From: Fimenecus sp045545735
GTDB lineage: Bacteria; Bacillota; Clostridia; Oscillospirales; Acutalibacteraceae
Assembly: GCA_045545735.1 (NCBI GenBank)
Contig: JAZQBM010000012.1
Span: 248,001-312,000 of the forward strand
Direction: 5' to 3'
DNA: 64,000 nt
Position numbers and translations under genes: made by a program. This document shows, in pieces, positions 62,610-64,000 of the stretch. Under the pieces are notes generated by a model, which worked only from the letters and a program-made list of their open reading frames with translations, was not told the origin of the DNA and searched no databases. Numbering within the stretch: position 1 is the first letter of the stretch; each line of letters opens with the position of its first letter.

Positions 62610-63134
62610 ATGAAAAAAATCCTTTGTGTTTTCATTAGCTTGCTGATGCTTGGCGGTTGTAGTGTGGAAAAAATAAAGGACGTTAAAAAAGAGCCGCTGG
62701 AAATCAGCGGCTTTAATACTATAGTAAAATCGACTGTGAACGATGTGCAGATTTCGGCAAATGCTGAGTATATTCCGTTTCAATGCTTAAATTTTACGTT
62801 CAATGCACCCGAAACGGTAAAAGATATGCAAATACTATGTAGTAACGGCGAATATACTGTAAATATGAACAAACTTTCATTTACGTTTGCAAGCGAAAAA
62901 ATGCCATTTAATATGATTTGTAGAACGCTTGAAACGTGTATAAACACAGTTCAGGGTACAACCCCCGAAATTGATGCAGAAAGTCAAAATTTAATTTATT
63001 CATATAATGCTGACGGTCATATTTGTAAATTGTATGTGGAAAAAGAAACAAAAAAATTCATAAAGCTTAAAGCTGACGGTATAGATTTATTGTTGTTTGA
63101 AAATTTTGAATATAGGGACAACCAGAACGGCTAA
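62610..63134 (+). CDS. Lipoprotein, YdcC/LolA-like in context
   Basis: A 174-residue exported lipoprotein: KKILCVFISLLMLGGC with lipobox LGGC (Cys 17), then a soluble domain with beta-strand pattern. It lies 11 bp after nnr. In many Firmicutes a lipoprotein (YdcC) gene sits between this region and the MazF gene; identity with that family is a positional inference. An AATACAT/ATGTATT hairpin (63133-63149) follows the stop. Confidence 0.7.
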   Translation: MKKILCVFISLLMLGGCSVEKIKDVKKEPLEISGFNTIVKSTVNDVQISANAEYIPFQCLNFTFNAPETVKDMQILCSNGEYTVNMNKLSFTFASEKMPFNMICRTLETCINTVQGTTPEIDAESQNLIYSYNADGHICKLYVEKETKKFIKLKADGIDLLLFENFEYRDNQNG

Positions 63135-63227
63135 TACATAAAATGTATTACTCCCCGAAAATTTTGCCTTTAATGTTTATTTGTGCATTAAAAAGGTAAA
63201 AATAAAACCAAAGGAGTGATACAAAAA

Positions 63228-63572
63228 ATGAATGTCAAAAGAGGAGACATATACTATGCTGATTTAAGTCCTGTAGTAGGTTCTGAACAGGGTGGAGTAA
63301 GACCGGTACTTATCGTGCAAAATGATGTAGGCAATAAATATAGCCCGACTGTGATTGCTGCGGCAATTACAAGTCAGCAAGATAAATCGCGACTTCCTAC
63401 CCATATAAGTGTAAATGGCAACGCTTGTGGACTCAGTAAAGATTCTGTTGTGTTACTTGAACAGGTCAGAACTCTCGATAAACAACGCCTTAAAGAGCGT
63501 ATGGGCAATCTTTCGCAAAATGATATGAATAAAATCAATAAAGCCTTAACAGTAAGTTTTGGATTAATATAA
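63228..63572 (+). CDS. mazF: MazF/PemK family endoribonuclease toxin
   Basis: A 114-residue EndoA/MazF-type mRNA interferase. VKRGDIYYADLSPVVGSEQGG at the start, R25 in GGVRPVL and T48 in AAAITSQ match the catalytic residues of B. subtilis EndoA. ATG 63228 follows AAGGAGTGA by 8 bp; GTG 63216 lies inside that RBS. No antitoxin gene precedes it: the gene before is a lipoprotein. The antitoxin must be elsewhere or the enzyme is used alone. Confidence 0.93.
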   Translation: MNVKRGDIYYADLSPVVGSEQGGVRPVLIVQNDVGNKYSPTVIAAAITSQQDKSRLPTHISVNGNACGLSKDSVVLLEQVRTLDKQRLKERMGNLSQNDMNKINKALTVSFGLI

Positions 63573-63581
63573 AATATAACG

Positions 63582-63720
63582 GTAGGGCGGGGTTTTGGCC
63601 CCGCTACTCGTTTGCGAAGCAAACATATCGAGTTAAAAAGTAACATATCGAGATATTGCGTAGCAATAGCATATCGAAAATTCCGTAAGGAATTTATATC
63701 GACAAAAATAAAAGTCGATA
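63582..63720. repeat. Array of five small hairpins with ATATCGA spacers
   Basis: First a GTAG-headed GC hairpin (63582-63607). Then GTTTGC-GAA-GCAAAC (63610-63624), ATTGC-GTA-GCAAT (63655-63667), AATTCC-GTAA-GGAATT (63679-63694) and TATCGAC/GTCGATA (63697-63703 and 63714-63720). Units are joined by ATATCGA(G/A). Function unknown; the first hairpin may terminate mazF. Confidence 0.7.
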
Positions 63721-63771
63721 TGTGTGGTGAACGATAATTTATTAAAAATATGTTAATTTTACATAAACCCC

Positions 63772-63800
63772 TTGACGAGTTGGAAAAAAGTGGCTAAAAT
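63772..63800 (+). promoter_or_regulatory. groES promoter
   Basis: TTGACG (63772-63777), 17 bp, TAAAAT (63795-63800), directly before the CIRCE element. Confidence 0.9.
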
Positions 63801-63804
63801 ATAA

Positions 63805-63831
63805 TTAGCACTCGAAACACGAGAGTGCTAA
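63805..63831 (+). promoter_or_regulatory. CIRCE operator (HrcA binding site)
   Basis: TTAGCACTC-N9-GAGTGCTAA, a perfect 9-9-9 CIRCE. HrcA bound here represses the groESL operon until heat shock. Confidence 0.97.
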
Positions 63832-63867
63832 AAATGTATTTATTAATCTTTCAGGAGGTAATATAAA

Positions 63868-64000
63868 ATGACTATTAAACCACTTGCAGACAGAGTTGTA
63901 CTCAAATCTTGCGAAATGGAAGAAACAACAAAAAGCGGAATCGTGCTTGCAGCCGCTGCTCAGGAAAAACCACAGGTAGCAGAAGTTGTAGCAGTAGGTC
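63868..64000 (+). CDS. groES: Co-chaperonin GroES (3' partial)
   Basis: The first 44 residues are present (TIKPLADRVVLKSCEMEETT, SGIVLAAAAQEKPQ), the typical GroES start with its mobile loop region; the gene continues past the window. GroES caps GroEL during protein folding. RBS AGGAGG lies 9 bp before ATG. The CIRCE-controlled promoter confirms the identity. Confidence 0.96.
   Translation, partial: MTIKPLADRVVLKSCEMEETTKSGIVLAAAAQEKPQVAEVVAVG

Overview
The window is AT-rich, with strong sigma-A promoters (TTGAC(A/T), 17 bp, TATAAT-like), AGGAGG-type ribosome binding sites and a CIRCE operator. These point to a Clostridia-type Firmicute, plausibly a gut Oscillospirales/Ruminococcaceae relative; the taxon is an inference. 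Accessory DNA fills about 1-14500, a capsule/exopolysaccharide locus 17275-46973, and housekeeping genes most of the rest.

Region 1-6600 is the end of an Rhs toxin locus: the C-terminus of an Rhs protein with an HNH-type toxin tip, its probable immunity gene, and two orphan YD-repeat fragments. It is peppered with at least 12 copies of a short palindromic repeat (core GACGGTTC), and a REP-associated tyrosine transposase (RAYT) sits among them. Repeat copies have landed on the ends of three genes and encode their last residues.

Region 3497-8797 holds a large HD phosphohydrolase/GHKL-ATPase protein, two membrane proteins (one with a GAF-like domain), a small ORF and a small zinc-ribbon/HNH-like protein. 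It resembles a conflict or defence island, but I cannot name a known system.

Region 9083-14120 is a Tn7-like core (tnsA, tnsB, tnsC, tniQ, all minus strand) with TnsB-site-like motifs upstream of tnsA. It lies beyond the 3' end of guaA and in the same orientation, as Tn7 lies beside glmS. guaA here encodes only the ATP-pyrophosphatase/dimerisation part of GMP synthetase and is co-transcribed with a CofE-like ligase gene.

Region 17275-46973 is a roughly 30-kb plus-strand polysaccharide locus. It starts with a priming sugar-phosphate transferase and has many glycosyltransferases, two EpsG-type polymerases and two Wzx flippases. Three precursor modules can be read: UDP-GalNAcA (TviB/TviC-like), UDP-L-FucNAc (CapE/CapF/CapG) and a uronic-acid salvage trio (galacturonokinase-like kinase, nucleotidyltransferase, UDP-uronate 4-epimerase). 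An acidic, amino-sugar-rich capsule is the likely product.

Region 47016-64000 holds a nucleotidyltransferase with a SipW-like peptidase, an EamA transporter, a uracil/xanthine permease behind an attenuator, a DUF523 gene, upp, an ApgM-like gene with an O-acetylhomoserine sulfhydrylase gene, ttcA, rplM-rpsI, a YitT protein, azlCD, a G5/3D cell-wall protein, a bifunctional NAD(P)HX repair enzyme, a lipoprotein, mazF, and the start of groES under a CIRCE-controlled promoter.
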